In this document: one piece after another, positions 37,672 through 47,662 of the stretch
Layout of the letters: every line of letters starts with the position of its first letter
How positions within the stretch are numbered: the first letter of the stretch is position 1
Assembly: GCA_949825045.1 (NCBI GenBank)
Contig: OX463815.1
Location: 35,145,356-35,209,355 of the forward strand
DNA length: 64,000 bases
DNA from: Argyresthia goedartella
Taxonomy: Eukaryota > Arthropoda > Insecta > Lepidoptera > Argyresthiidae
Reading direction: 5' to 3'
Made by a program: the position numbers and the translations under genes
Notes under the pieces: generated by a model
Database searches by the model: none
Told to the model about the DNA's origin: nothing
The model's input: only the letters and a program-made list of their open reading frames with translations

Positions 37672-38216
37672 TATGAGATAATTCACCAAGTAAAAAAAGG
37701 TCAATTGCGAGTCGAACTCGCGCATGAAGGGTTCCGCGCCACCGTTCAATGGAAGCGATGGTGTGGAGTGAATAGTTTGGATTTTACACAGCAAAATATT
37801 GTTTACAAAGTTATTGGTGCGGTTACTTTCACACTCCATGTACGTAACCAGGTGCATCCATAAGTTTGTATGTGGTATTATTGGTAGGGATGGTGTGGAG
37901 TGAATAGTTTGGATTTTACATAGCAAAATGTCATTAAGAAATTTATTGGTGCGGTTACTTTCACACTCAATGTACGTAGCCAGGAGCATTCATATGTTTG
38001 TATGTGGTATTGAAAGAAAATATTTATTTTATTATGTTTTTTAGTATTTGTTGTTATAGCGGCAACAGAAATACATCATCTGTGAAAACTTAATCGGTCT
38101 AAATACCACGCTTCATAAGATACAGCCCGGTGACAGACGTACGGACGGATGGACAGACGGCGGAGGCTTAGTAAAAGGGTCCCGTTTGGCACCCTTTGGG
38201 TACGGAACCCTAAAAA
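37672..38216 (-). repeat. Dispersed repeat family F5, with internal duplication
   Basis: Minus-strand copy: GTCGAACTCGCGCATGAAGG ... GACGGACGGATGGACAGACG ... GGGTCCCGTTTGGCACCCTT. The segment GAATAGTTTGGATTTTACA ... TTTGTATGTGGTATT occurs twice, at 37769-37881 and 37901-38013. Confidence 0.85.
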
Positions 38217-38444
38217 CCGACTTCAAGCTCAAGCCCTATTTCTTCCCCCCCCCCCCCCCCCTCGGTCGGGATGCGAATAAAGCCTGTGTACATGAAAAGT
38301 CCCCATCAAAACCCTAGTAGCAAAACCACAAACCAAAACATCATCTGTTATATTTTATTTTTGTTGATTTTTTTCAATATTAATCACTTACCTGATTCAA
38401 AATCAATCAATTTTGATACATTTTATATGAGGCCACTTCTGAAA

Positions 38445-38545
38445 TATGGACCTACCAATCAAAACAAGAATTATCAAAATCGATTCATAATTGACGGAAT
38501 AATCGCGTAACAAACATAAAAAAATCCTTTTTGAAGTCGGTTGTA
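38445..38545 (-). repeat. Dispersed 'ACCGACT-CAAAA' repeat
   Basis: Inverted copy of 35090-35210, ending at the start of the 56-bp satellite. Confidence 0.7.
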
Positions 38546-38553
38546 AATGGGAA

Positions 38554-38777
38554 GTTGCAACAGACGTGTGCCCTGATGCTTCTAACCACCACCCACAAGC
38601 CTCACACAAGTTGCAACAGACGTGTGCCCTGATGCTTCTAACCACCACCCACAAGCCTCACACAAGTTGCAACAGACGTGTGCCCTGATGCTTCTAACCA
38701 CCACCCACAAGCCTCACACAAGTTGCAACAGACGTGTGCCCTGATGCTTCTAACCACCACCCACAAGCCTCACACAA
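38554..38777. repeat. Perfect 56-bp tandem repeat, four units
   Basis: Four consecutive 56-bp units, identical as read, each starting GTTGCAACAGACGTGTGCCC and ending CACAAGCCTCACACAA. 56 is not a multiple of three and the short ORFs through it are incidental. Confidence 0.95.
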
Positions 38778-38854
38778 GCCTATCGCAGGCTCGGAAGTCA
38801 CGTTTCATCGAGTCGAGAGAGAGAGAGATAACGCGAGCCTGCGATAGGCTTGTG
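38773..38854. repeat. 21-bp perfect inverted repeat with 40-bp loop
   Basis: The arm at 38773-38793 (CACAAGCCTATCGCAGGC + TCG) pairs perfectly with 38834-38854. The left arm overlaps the end of the last 56-bp unit. The loop has a (GA)n run. Confidence 0.9.
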
Positions 38855-38869
38855 CTTAGTAGCATAGAG

Positions 38870-39236
38870 GGCCTGTATACTATTTGAGCAATTTAAAAAG
38901 CATGTTAAAGCGACTTTGTCAAAAAACGGATATTACAATGTTCAAGATTACTTAAATGACAGAACTGTATGGGGTTAATCTAGCTCAACACAGACCTTGC
39001 TGTTATTAATTTTGTAATTATTTATTCCTGCTTATTAATCATAATAATTATTTTTTTCATATTTGTAATAGTTAAGCACAACCTATTTTTAAAAGACATC
39101 AAAAAATCAATTTGTGGGAGTTTCTACGCCCTTCTTCTCCCACAGTGGTCCAATGTAGAAAAGAGGCAAAATTGACGTTTGCTAAGTATATGTAAATATC
39201 TACAGTAATAAAGTACTTTAACTTTGACTTTATGGA
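38870..39236 (+). mobile_element. LINE-B 3' end with ORF terminus
   Basis: Starts with the ORF end LFEQFKKHVKATLSKNGYYN then VQDYLNDRTVWG. The UTR carries CTCAACACAGACCTTGCTGT, CTTCTTCTCCCACAGTGGTC and TATGTAAATATCTACAGTAA, ending in a CTTTGACTTT-type tail. Confidence 0.85.
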
Positions 39237-39599
39237 CTGGCAAAAGCCTCTTGAAAATGTCTCCACTTTATTTGTGCCACGGCCCACAGCTGTTTTTTGG
39301 CATTATGTAAAGCATGTAGTGACAGTGACAGACTTCGCTTATTGTATGATAAATGCGAAACAAATCCAACAGGGTTGCTTTTTTGTGACCAAAACAGTTC
39401 GAAAGTTAAGCATTTAAACATTGACATACTGAGAGACCAACCCAACTAGGCGCTTGACAGCTAAGCGTTAATCGTAATTACGGAGGGAACACCGGAACGG
39501 TGATTGATACCAGAACTAAGTGCATGCTGGTGACGTGTACGTACGTACAGGAACGTACATACGTACGTATTGCAGGCGGGTTGCAGGAACCGAAACCGC

Positions 39600-39756
39600 C
39601 TTTCATGCGCCTAGTTGTTTGGAACCAGATATAGCAACGTCACACACATATAAACATCCAAAACCTGGAGTTTGTTTTTCTAAATCCCCAGCCGGGGATT
39701 GAACCTGGGACCTCTCTCATTGCTGAGCCACAACCGCCGCGCTACAGGGGTCGTCG
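39600..39756 (-). mobile_element. tRNA-derived SINE, family S2 (5' decayed)
   Basis: Minus-strand copy with ACATATAAACATCCAAAACC, CCCCAGCCGGGGATTGAACC and a decayed head ending GCTACAGGGGTCGTCG. It follows a palindromic ACGTACGTAC run at 39538-39569. Confidence 0.82.
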
Positions 39757-40081
39757 AAAGTTAGTTCCGGAATAATCCTTTCTTACAGCTATATCGATGG
39801 AAGTTGCGCATATTATAACCAGTCATTCGATACTCCATAATGTGTGACAAGGGGCTATCCTATCACCGCTATCTCACGTTGTTTCTCATCACCGTTTGGA
39901 AATCCATAAATATACTTTAGATTGACTTGTCTCATGGTCAGCGTGATTCAGCGTCCGCCTGTAGGAGTTCGTCGAAGACCGCAGTACTGGTGGTAGTACT
40001 GGTTTCTATGCTTTATTTTCCGAAACAATTTAATAGAGCGTTGTAACTTTTATACAATTTCATACAAAATAACCCAATTCT

Positions 40082-40595
40082 CACTACTTCAATTGGACAG
40101 TTCATTTGACTGAACTAGTGGTTTTTTTTTTCCATTAGTTCAGTTTAAAATATAACAAGCTTTTTGCCTGGCTTCACCTCTAATCACGAATTAACAAATC
40201 AATCATATTTTTTCTTAAGTACTAGGAGGGCAGGAAGTTGTAAGAAGTTACAAGTAGATATTTTTAAGTATAAGCAGAGGTGTACTTGCTTGTTACAGCA
40301 AAACATCTCCAAATCTTATACAAAAGGTACTAGGAGCACATATGTCCTTAGGAAGTTTTTAACCTTTAAATACTAGTGACGTCCAGTGATGGGGTGCGTA
40401 TTGATAAACAACAAGATGTTGCATATACCAGGATGGCTGAAAGTTGTTGTAAGTTTCACTATCTATTAATACCTCCTAGCAACCCATTATCTCTTAGATA
40501 CAAATAAATAATCAGCCCCACTTATTCAATCAATTGAAAAAGTAGGAAAAAATTCCACTAGTTCAGTCAACTGAAATGTCCAATTGAACTTGTGG
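40082..40595. repeat. TIR element, non-coding
   Basis: Inverted repeats 40082-40122 (CACTACTTCAATTGGACAG ... GACTGAACTAGTGG) and 40555-40595 (CCACTAGTTCAGTCAACTGA ... CAATTGAACTTGTGGG). The interior of about 430 bp is AT-rich and no product is recognised. Confidence 0.7.
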
Positions 40596-41749
40596 GACTC
40601 AAGGCAAAACTCAAGGTCAAAAATGGCTACTGGGCGTCAACCAAAATGCTCACAAGTAAAGCTGCATTCAAGATGTGCCTACGTTTTGTATTCACAACTA
40701 AACATTTTTCCGTTTTGATTAACTAGACAGTTATGAGATGTATTACTAAAATAAAAATACTTGTATGTATTGTACAAACAAAAAATACCCGATTTCTTAT
40801 TAACCTTTATTTAGCAGCTTTTTTTCTAATCTCATATAATACATACATACCTAATACATGCATATATATGCTCACGCTACATGTAGGCAGGTAATTAAGT
40901 AACTATAATTATACATAATTTTAGTTAGATAGTTAATGATAGTTCTATTTAATTAAGGCTCGTTTGCGTCTCCTTTCCACACAATCATTTCCGCTTATTC
41001 CCTCAGCCATCTTCATCTATATTCGACTAAGCCGTTAAAAAAGAGCCAGCTAGTCAGGTATGCACCCTATCACAAAGTCCAATAAACAAGCCGGGACATA
41101 TAAAAAGTTATCAATTGCACTAACACAAGATAATAAAACACATCTGAACGGTACGATACGAATCACACGAACATCCAAAAAACTCGCGCAATGTGAATAC
41201 AGTCTTAGCGTCGTTGCTCTACCAATCAGATGCCAGTGCATTTCTTTCCCATTAGCCTGTTTCGGCAAATAGAGTTTATATATTTCTCCGAAATTCCTTC
41301 CTTTTCTACACGTCGCCCGACCGCATCTACCAGCTTGCACCTTCACGTTCTTCGAAGTCGCTTTTAACTTAAGCCACTTCTCAATACGCTGCCTCTTGAC
41401 TAATGAGAGGATACAGAAATAGTATCCACTTTGATTTGTTACTCGCCGCGTAATGAGATATGTGTATGTCTGCTATTTGATGTTAAAAGGGTTAGGCATT
41501 TATTAACATTGGGTGGCCGTTGTCCTGCTGCTGTGATCCTTTTTGGATTAATTTGGGTGTTGTGATATTTAAAGATTTGGTTTATAATATTGATCAGATT
41601 ACAGCATTGATTTTGTTCGTGATTTATGGCATAGGAGAAACTCTGATTATGTAAAAAGTGTCCGTCAAACGTTGAGTAGTCGGTTAAACATTCGGGTCTT
41701 TATGATCGTATTATTCAATATCATACATTTTATGTTAATTTTGTTGTAG

Positions 41750-42361
41750 AAACTATTCATAGCTTTATTTACCAGAAAAGATACTCCATTATTGTTTCAA
41801 TAATACACAATGATACAGGCACTTAATTAATTTTATTTATCGTATTTGAAATTACAAAATATCACAGATTAATTAGTACAACTACTTTAGATGTATATTT
41901 ACAACACTTATACTCGCACATAACAAGTACATAATCTAATATAATGAATGACAATGAGTTTTTCTCCTATTGCAATCCTAATGGTCAATAATTATTAAAT
42001 TAAGTTAAAATAGAGAAAACCTTAACCAAAAAATTAAATAAGTTTTAAAGTAGGACATAAATACCGGGATAACTTATTACACCAACTTCCACTAAGCTCA
42101 AAACTCAAAAGATTATGTTTACCTATGTTTTAAGTCCATTAAAATGATTAGGCTTATATGGCGAACACTCTCACATAGGAGGTAAAATCCATTCGACATA
42201 TAAACGTGTTACCACATTTCGACCAATTCCGCTCGCTTGACGAATAATGTATAGGGATTAAATTTTAAGTTGTCTAAACCTTCAGTATTCTCCTTATTTT
42301 AGTAGTAAACCATCTTGCAGTAAGTCATTTGACAACCGTCAAACAAATTCGGTCTCTATAA
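41750..42361 (-). promoter_or_regulatory. Possible 3' UTR and poly(A) signals
   Basis: Following the frame-B stop at 42362 the minus strand is AT-rich and without clear ORFs. It carries AATAAA hexamers near 41832 (GATAAATAAAATT) and 41766 (GTAAATAAAGC). This would fit a 3' UTR ending around 41750. AATAAA is common by chance in such AT-rich DNA, so this only supports the terminal-exon reading and does not prove it. Confidence 0.25.
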
Positions 42362-42494
42362 CTAGAATCCAGCGGCACCGTGGGTAAAGTTACGGCAATA
42401 TCCACCTTCGCAGTCGATGTCGGAGACGTGTTCGGTAAAACCTCTGTAAGAGGAGTGGTGGAGTACTCGCTGGATCGTGACGTAATGGTTCGGG
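42362..42494 (-). CDS. Probable last coding exon, two open frames
   Basis: After acceptor CTTCCACAG at 42495-42496 two frames are open. Frame B (phase 2 in) reads PNHYVTIQRVLHHSSYRGF, then a segment with DIDCEGGYCRNF, and ends HGAAGF with stop TAG at 42362-42364. Its codons look like real coding sequence. Frame A (phase 1 in) reads TRTITSRSSEYSTTPLTEVL and stays open to a stop at 42325-42327. Minus-strand AATAAA signals lie near 41832 and 41766, so this could be a terminal exon with a 3' UTR of about 530-600 bases. If it belongs to unc-5, the product would lack the ZU5, UPA and death domains. It could equally be an alternative 3' exon or a separate gene. No family is recognised. Confidence 0.4.
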
Positions 42495-42731
42495 CTGTGG
42501 AAGATAGACGCATTGCAACAAAATGTAAATATTTTGATATAATATATTATTGTTTCTAGTTAGACGCACTGAATCAACAGGTGTGAGGAAATCAATGGAA
42601 CGTACGCATTGAGAAAAATAAAAATGTTCTCCGTTTGTTAAGAATGGCTTTCAATGGCAATTTGGTAAATACTTCCTGATTAAATTATTCATCGAAATAC
42701 GTTACAATCTTGTCAGATAATGTTAAGCCTG

Positions 42732-42993
42732 TACAGGGTGATATTTCATCAGCAGACCATACTTTAGGGAATGATAGTCGCCATCATGTGAAAAACTTTC
42801 CCCAAGAAAGATATGGTCGCAAGAGAGAAAAAAAATTGAGTCCCCATAGTAACTTGTAATCAGCAGATCGGGTCAATGTAGTGATGGACGAATATTTGTT
42901 TCCATTTGCGACCATATGTTTCGTGGGGAAAGTGTTTCTTAATGATGGCTACAATCATTCCCAAATATGGTCCGCTAAGTTAATGTCACCTTG
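42732..42993. repeat. Foldback MITE, family F3 copy 2
   Basis: Diverged copy of 5028-5305: starts ACAGGGTGATATTTCATC, contains CTTTCCCCAAGAAAGATATG, TAATCAGCAGATCGGGTC and GCGACCATATGTTTCGTGG, and ends AGTTAATGTCACCTTGA. It lies between the putative last exon and 43566. Confidence 0.78.
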
Positions 42994-43195
42994 AATATTT
43001 AGCAATAACAAATAATACAGTTAATAACAGATAAATGTGGAGAACAGTAATATCGACCTCAGACCACATATGCAGCGTAAAAATATCAAAGAAGACTTGA
43101 CAATTATTTCCCTTGTGTATTAATCTGTATTAAATGTATTTCATTATTTTTTGACGTTATTCCATCGACATCAACTTTCATACATTAACAAACAG

Positions 43196-43334
43196 GCACA
43201 TACATTGCTTCTAGGATACTAGGATACATCCAAGACCTGGAACTTTTGTTTCTTCCTCCCCAGCCGGGATTCGAAACCGCGACCTCTCGCTTGGTAAGCA
43301 CGTCCTCGGCCGCCACACCACAGGCTCGTCGTCG
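43196..43334 (-). mobile_element. tRNA-derived SINE, family S2 (internally deleted)
   Basis: Minus-strand copy; the body between ACTAGGATACATCC and AAGACCTGG is shortened. B box CCCAGCCGGGATTCGAAACC. Confidence 0.82.
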
Positions 43335-43485
43335 TTCAATTGGCATTAGTTACTTAATAGTTACTAAATTTAAATTCATATTAGGTAACTTGTTTGTCTT
43401 TGAGGTCAGCCCTGTTTTTATAATGTATGTGTAGTTTTCAACGAAATCCTATATTTCAAATAAAGTCTTTTACTTTGACTTACTA

Positions 43486-43522
43486 CGGTCCCGATTGGCA
43501 CCCTTCGAATACGGAATCCTAA
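43486..43522 (-). repeat. Family F5 end fragment
   Basis: GGTCCCGATTGGCACCCTTC + GAATACGGAATCC matches the F5 left end. It lies just downstream of the putative 43566 donor. Confidence 0.65.
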
Positions 43523-43565
43523 AAAGAGCAAAGAGTTGAAGACGAATAGATATTATGATACTCAC

Positions 43566-43687
43566 TATAAGTGCAACAGCTGGAGCCTGAATCTCCAGAT
43601 GGGCTATACGGCTTCATCTCATAGTGGTTGCTGGCTCCAGAAGACTGGAACCTGGAGTTGCTTCTGGACCCGAGTGGAGTTGAGTAG
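43566..43687 (-). CDS. Probable cytoplasmic exon of UNC-5
   Basis: One frame across this segment reads YSTPLGSRSNSRFQSSGASN then HYEMKPYSPSGDSGSSCCTY. It is Ser-rich and codon-like, and the other frame hits a stop. The acceptor is ACATTCAG|C (phase 2 in). The donor region reads TATAGTGAGTATC, so the exon can end at 43566 (GTGAGT donor, phase 1 out) or, four bases later, at 43562 (GTATCA donor, phase 2 out). The choice of donor sets which frame of the 42.4-kb exon is read. It lies downstream of the transmembrane exon on the same strand, so a juxtamembrane role in UNC-5 is inferred. No domain is recognised. The phase does not join directly to 46622, so an unseen exon is needed, or this belongs to another transcript. 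Confidence 0.5.
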
Positions 43688-43879
43688 CTGAATGTAATGG
43701 TTCAAGTAAGTAAGATTTTGTTATGAGCCTACATCAGTATACATTTCTCTATTGTATCGAATGAGAACCTGCGAAAACGTTACAAAATCATAAACTGGAA
43801 AAGTATTTTACGAGTTTGATTTTTTCCTTCATTCCTTCATATTTTCATAGTAATATGAAAAATATTCGACCCCAAAAAC

Positions 43880-44010
43880 GTAAGTCAAAGTCAAGTTAAA
43901 TCAAAATTTCTTTATTACTGTAGATATTTACATACATATATTTAGCGAACGCCATGTTTTGTCTCTTATGTACATTGGACCACTGTGGGAGCAGAAGAAG
44001 CATCCATTTT
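43880..44010 (-). mobile_element. LINE-B 3' tail
   Basis: Minus-strand copy: AAATCAAAATTTCTTTATTA, CTGTAGATATTTACATACAT, TACATTGGACCACTGTGGGA. Confidence 0.85.
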
Positions 44011-44819
44011 ACAACTTACTTCACAAGTATTTTATCCTCATTAGATTTAAATAATATTTTTCCCTAGCATCTTCGGAATTTGTACACCTCAAAAGTAAAA
44101 TTATCATTATTTTCAAGCTAATATTCGGATTATTTTATACTAGGCAGAGCGTAGAAAGTTAGAATATTTCTAACATCACCTTATTATTATTAACTGAGTA
44201 GGGTGACTACAATGCAACTAACGGTCTTCACTTAAAAGTACATAAGTAGGTTCTACGTGGGCGCCTATTCTCATAAAAAACAAGTTCATGATAATCACAT
44301 CAACTGATTGTTATCGTAAACAGTCGGCAACCGATGAATAAGTATAACAGTCTCAGTTCACATATTAGAGCACCCATTGAAATCAAATTATCATTCTTGT
44401 AGCAGCGTTGTTTTACATAATGGGAATAGCTTACAGTGATCAACACAATAATTGATGTTTCTCACAGTTAGGAGGAGAATTTCCACACTGGCTGGTTGTG
44501 CATTTTATTGTTAGAACCATAGAGTTCGTAGACCTCAAACCCTTTTTTTGTCACCTCTTTGATTAAATGGAAACAGTTTCTCGCTGTACAGAAGCGGATT
44601 GAAACTCAGAATGTATTGGTTGGATAAACTTGGCACCTTGCTCTGATCACGTCATAGCGTCCTTCACTGTCATACTGACGCGTCGAGGGCGAGAGCAAGC
44701 GAGAGAGGGAGGTGGGGCACTCCTTGCGGGTGCCACGTTAACTTCGTGGCTTAGTAATAAGGTAGATAAATATATCCCGGTTTGTGAAGATTGGCACTAC
44801 AGAGAAAAGGCGAAGAGTC

Positions 44820-45790
44820 GTAGTTGGCTGAACATCATTATGATGATAATGATGATGGTGAAGATGATGAAAAACTCCCGATTACAAATGGCGACGGTCC
44901 TAGATCCCCCTATTATCTGGGACCGAGAGTTAAAAACCGCGCTCGTGCCTTATGGCTGACAGCATCGGCGACTTGCAGCAGTACCTGGACAATCTTGTCG
45001 AATCGTGTCGCAAATTTGGTCTGGTGACAAGCGTGTCAAAAACACAAATACTAAAGCAACCCGCAAAAGGTACATCTGCGTCCCAAACTGCTGTTTACCT
45101 AGGCGGAAAGCCGTTGGAACAGGTGCGATCCTTCCGGTAACTTGGAACGCTGATACGCGACGATAACTGCCCGAAATTGGTGCAAGAATTGCTAGTGCTG
45201 CTGCGGCCTTTGGAAAACTCAACCAGAGTAATATGCTTCAGAGCCATGGTGTCTCTATAAAGCTGATATTGAGCGTCTGGACACCTTTCACTTAAGAAGT
45301 CTTTGAGCCATATTACGGGTGTCCAGAACTCCAAGATTCTACGTCGTGCTGATATGACCGGCTTGGAGCGTCTCCTGGTGAAAGGTCAGCTGCGATGGTG
45401 TGAACACCTTGTATGCATAGACGATAGACGCCTCACGATTTCCTAAATCCGTTTTCTATTCCAAGCTGTCCTGTGGAAAACATAAGCCTGGTGGGCAGCA
45501 TCTCCGATACAAGGACATCCTAAAACGACATCTAACATTCTGTGGCCTGACTCATAATACGTGGAAGAGAGATGCTTGGATGAGACCTGAAAAGTTCGAA
45601 GATGCCCGCCTCGAAGAGCTCGACGGCAAACGCTACGCTCGACTAACTCGTCCCAAGCTCTCCTGCAACTACAGTTACAGTGCAACATGTGCAGCCGCAC
45701 GTTCGCGAGTCACATCCGAGCACATACCTGCACCCGTAGGATGTTTACCCCCGCGGGATGTAGCGACGAGGGAAAGTGAAAAAAAGAGCT
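44820..45790 (+). mobile_element. Non-LTR retrotransposon remnant (RT C-terminal half)
   Basis: From about 44952 it reads ADSIGDLQQYLDNLVESCRK then FGLVTSVSKTQILKQPAKGT, YLGGKPLEQVRSFR, a stop, LGTLIRDD. Later pieces in other frames are SKILRRADMTGLERLLVKGQ, LRWCEHLVCIDDRRL, and the C-terminus HLTFCGLTHNTWKRDAWMRP then RLEELDGKRYARLTRP, ending with a decayed C2H2-like CNMCSRTFASHIRAHTC. This is the order of endonuclease-RT LINEs common in arthropods. Numerous frameshifts and stops make it inactive. It lies between the transmembrane exon and the putative cytoplasmic exon of unc-5. Confidence 0.85.
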
Positions 45791-45847
45791 AAACGCTCGA
45801 AATAGCTTTGTCCCTCACTTTCCGGCGTCGCTACACCTCCCCGCGGT
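45749..45847. repeat. Imperfect hairpin after the LINE remnant
   Basis: GATGTAGCGACGAGGGAAAG and CACTTTCCGGCGTCGCTACA form arms. The loop contains AGCTAAACGCTCGAAATAGC, itself able to pair. Confidence 0.65.
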
Positions 45848-45902
45848 TAGCGCGCTATGGGGGCAGGAAATGATAAGGTGTCTCCAACGACGGACACGTC
45901 GT

Positions 45903-46313
45903 GGAGGACATCCTCATCATAAAGTAAAAAATGGCGATCCAAATTACAAAAATTCCGGGCTATCTGGGCTAAAATCATTCTTACCTGTCTCGAACTTGAG
46001 GCATGTCATAATGGTTGTCGGATCCCGACATCCAGTATTCGTTGCAAGACCGCGTCAGGTCAGGCCCGGTACCTTTGCCGCGGTCGCTGTAGGACTTGGG
46101 GACACCTACACCAAGGCAGAAATTAACGCTTATAAAATATCCATTGGAAATATTACAACGGAGGATGGGAAACCTAAACGAACAATATTCGCGGATTTTT
46201 ATTTCCCGGAACTTGTAGCTCGTGAGGCAGAACCTCGACCGCTATACCACAAACATGTATCGCCAAGAAAGGTTAACGGTCAGATATTTAGGATCCATTT
46301 CCGGCGTCATTAA
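45903..46313 (+). CDS. Unrecognised ORF between LINE remnant and MITE
   Basis: An open frame of about 147 codons (if begun at 45870) whose second half has coding-like composition: NLRHVIMVVGSRHPVFVARP then RQVRPGTFAAVAV, and later YKISIGNITTEDGKPKRTIF. It ends RIHFRRH* and is followed at once by a MITE. The stretch HPVFVARPRQVRPGTF vaguely resembles the start of macroglobulin domains, but the rest does not follow, so I assign no family. It lies antisense within the unc-5 interval and could be a captured exon, a TE-encoded piece or chance. Confidence 0.3.
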   Translation, partial: GGHPHHKVKNGDPNYKNSGLSGLKSFLPVSNLRHVIMVVGSRHPVFVARPRQVRPGTFAAVAVGLGDTYTKAEINAYKISIGNITTEDGKPKRTIFADFYFPELVAREAEPRPLYHKHVSPRKVNGQIFRIHFRRH

Positions 46314-46393
46314 TGGGTACAGTCACAGTCAAGTTACACCTTCTGTATTGTTGGTAATGAGACTAAGCACAAATTATTAACAATATTATCAAC

Positions 46394-46561
46394 TAAAGTG
46401 GAGCTAATTTAGAAGTCGCATTTGACATCTGGCAATAGTAGAGACAGAGCTATGCGTCGTCTCCTTCTCCATGTTTTGCTTAGAAAGGGAAGGGAGACGG
46501 ACGCATATCTCTGTCCTTTCTATTGACAGATGTCAAATGCGACAAGAATGGCTTCACTTTA
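46394..46561. repeat. Small MITE beside the UNC-5 transmembrane exon
   Basis: Inverted repeats of about 65 bp. The left arm runs TAAAGTGGAGC ... GTCGCATTTGACATCTG; the right arm is the complement of this, ending AATGGCTTCACTTTA. There is no coding capacity. Confidence 0.8.
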
Positions 46562-46621
46562 CTCCCCTAACTATTCACTCGAAATTAATTTTTAAGCTAT
46601 TGGATCTTCTTATACACTTAC

Positions 46622-46759
46622 CAGAACTCGCTATAGTATATCCAGGTCTTCTTATTTTTCTGTTTCGACACCAAACGTAAAGTATAGCTGAAATAGCGGA
46701 TAACATCGCCACTGCTATCCCCACTCCGACCAGGATGGCAGTGTTAAACTTCTTGTTAC
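46622..46759 (-). CDS. unc-5: Netrin receptor UNC-5, transmembrane exon
   Basis: This 138-base exon encodes GNKKFNT, a hydrophobic stretch of about 24 residues (AILVGVGIAVAMLSAISAIL continuing YVW), and a basic stop-transfer tail CRNRKIRRPGYTIASS. That is a single-pass type I membrane segment placed directly after the second TSP1, as in UNC-5. Acceptor TTGAATGTAG and donor TCTG|GTAAGT are good. Phase is 1 in and 1 out. The donor lies only about 60 bp from the end of a MITE at 46394-46561. The next exon I can recognise (43566-43687) needs phase 2 entry, so a small exon of length 3n+1 is probably missing in between. Confidence 0.88.
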
Positions 46760-46835
46760 CTACATTCAAGTCAAAAAATATACATTTTATAACCAAGAAA
46801 ATATTTTAGAAAATAATTAAAAAATTATACTATTA

Positions 46836-47300
46836 TAGTAGTTTATGTGACTGCTGCATAATGGAAGGCATTCAAACTCGAGAGTGGGTTTATCACTTGA
46901 GAGTTTTAATGCCTAATTATGTACAGCTACATACACTAGTTTATCTACACAAATATCATAAGCTCTCTTTGATGTGTTTAGGAACCGCATGTTTGACCGG
47001 CATTGTGGCTCTGCAATTGTTTAACTTGTTCTGTAGTACCAACTTCTCGCAGGCGGGCGTTGGCGTTCGAAATTTGAATGTCAGTACCAACTTTACAAAC
47101 AAACTAGGGACGGCACGCGGGTGGGCGTCGGCGTTCGAAATTTGAATGTCATTATATGTAGATAAACTACACATAATGACCATAATGTGTAGTTTTACAG
47201 ATACGAAACGAGTTTTTACCAAGTAGTTTAACATAATGCTGATCCTAACGTGCGGTTTTTGAACGCAGTAAAGAGGGTTTATGATACGTGTGTAGATAAA
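46836..47300 (+). repeat. Family F1 repeat copy B
   Basis: Full-length copy in the unc-5 intron between the transmembrane and second TSP1 exons, opposite in strand to the gene. The first hairpin has lost its apex: the arm runs from GAGAGTGGGTTTATC straight into ACTTGAGAG. It has the internal tandem duplication of the TTCGAAATTTGAATGTC segment. Its MPNYVQLHTLVYLH ORF is open. Confidence 0.85.
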
Positions 47301-47518
47301 AACTATAAAACTATTGTGTATTACAAAATTCAAGAAACATTATATATCTTAAAGATACAATAGCCAATCACGTCAGAGACAATGCTGAGCCCTATCCAAT
47401 ACTCTAAGTCAAAAGTGATAACTTTTGTATGAACATACCCTCAATTTCAAATCAAATACCCCTGAATTTAAGCCTTGGGAGCTACTTCTACGGATTAGCC
47501 ATATAAAAAATTACTGAC

Positions 47519-47662
47519 CAATTGTTCCAGAACAAAGACCGTCAACACAAGCAGCGTGCTGCAATGCAGGCCCGGCACAGGCGCCAGAGCAAAGTCGTCG
47601 GCGCACGCGCAGGCAGTCAGCATTGCACGGCGACCAGTCAGCCCAGGACGACCAGATTCCGC
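47519..47662 (-). CDS. unc-5: Netrin receptor UNC-5, exon for second TSP1 repeat
   Basis: This 144-base exon encodes a second TSP1 repeat, starting GGIWSSWADWSPCNADC, then LRVRRRLCSGACAG and ending CVDGLCSGTI. It keeps the WSxWxxWS tryptophans and six cysteines. The acceptor is GATTACCAG. The donor ATTG|GTCAGT is weaker than consensus but gives phase 1, which joins perfectly to the transmembrane exon. Phase 1 entry matches the first TSP1 exon 366 bp upstream. The C-terminal half departs from the vertebrate CSDPAPRNGG pattern, having CSGACAGPAL instead, as might be expected of a divergent insect orthologue. Confidence 0.88.

Noticed and set aside
38554..38777. CRISPR-like array
   Set aside because: The four 56-bp units are contiguous with no spacers, in eukaryotic DNA; it is a tandem satellite.
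1..42300. ZU5 or death-domain exons of UNC-5 to the left
   Set aside because: I looked for them on the minus strand and found nothing resembling either domain; short exons could have been missed by eye.
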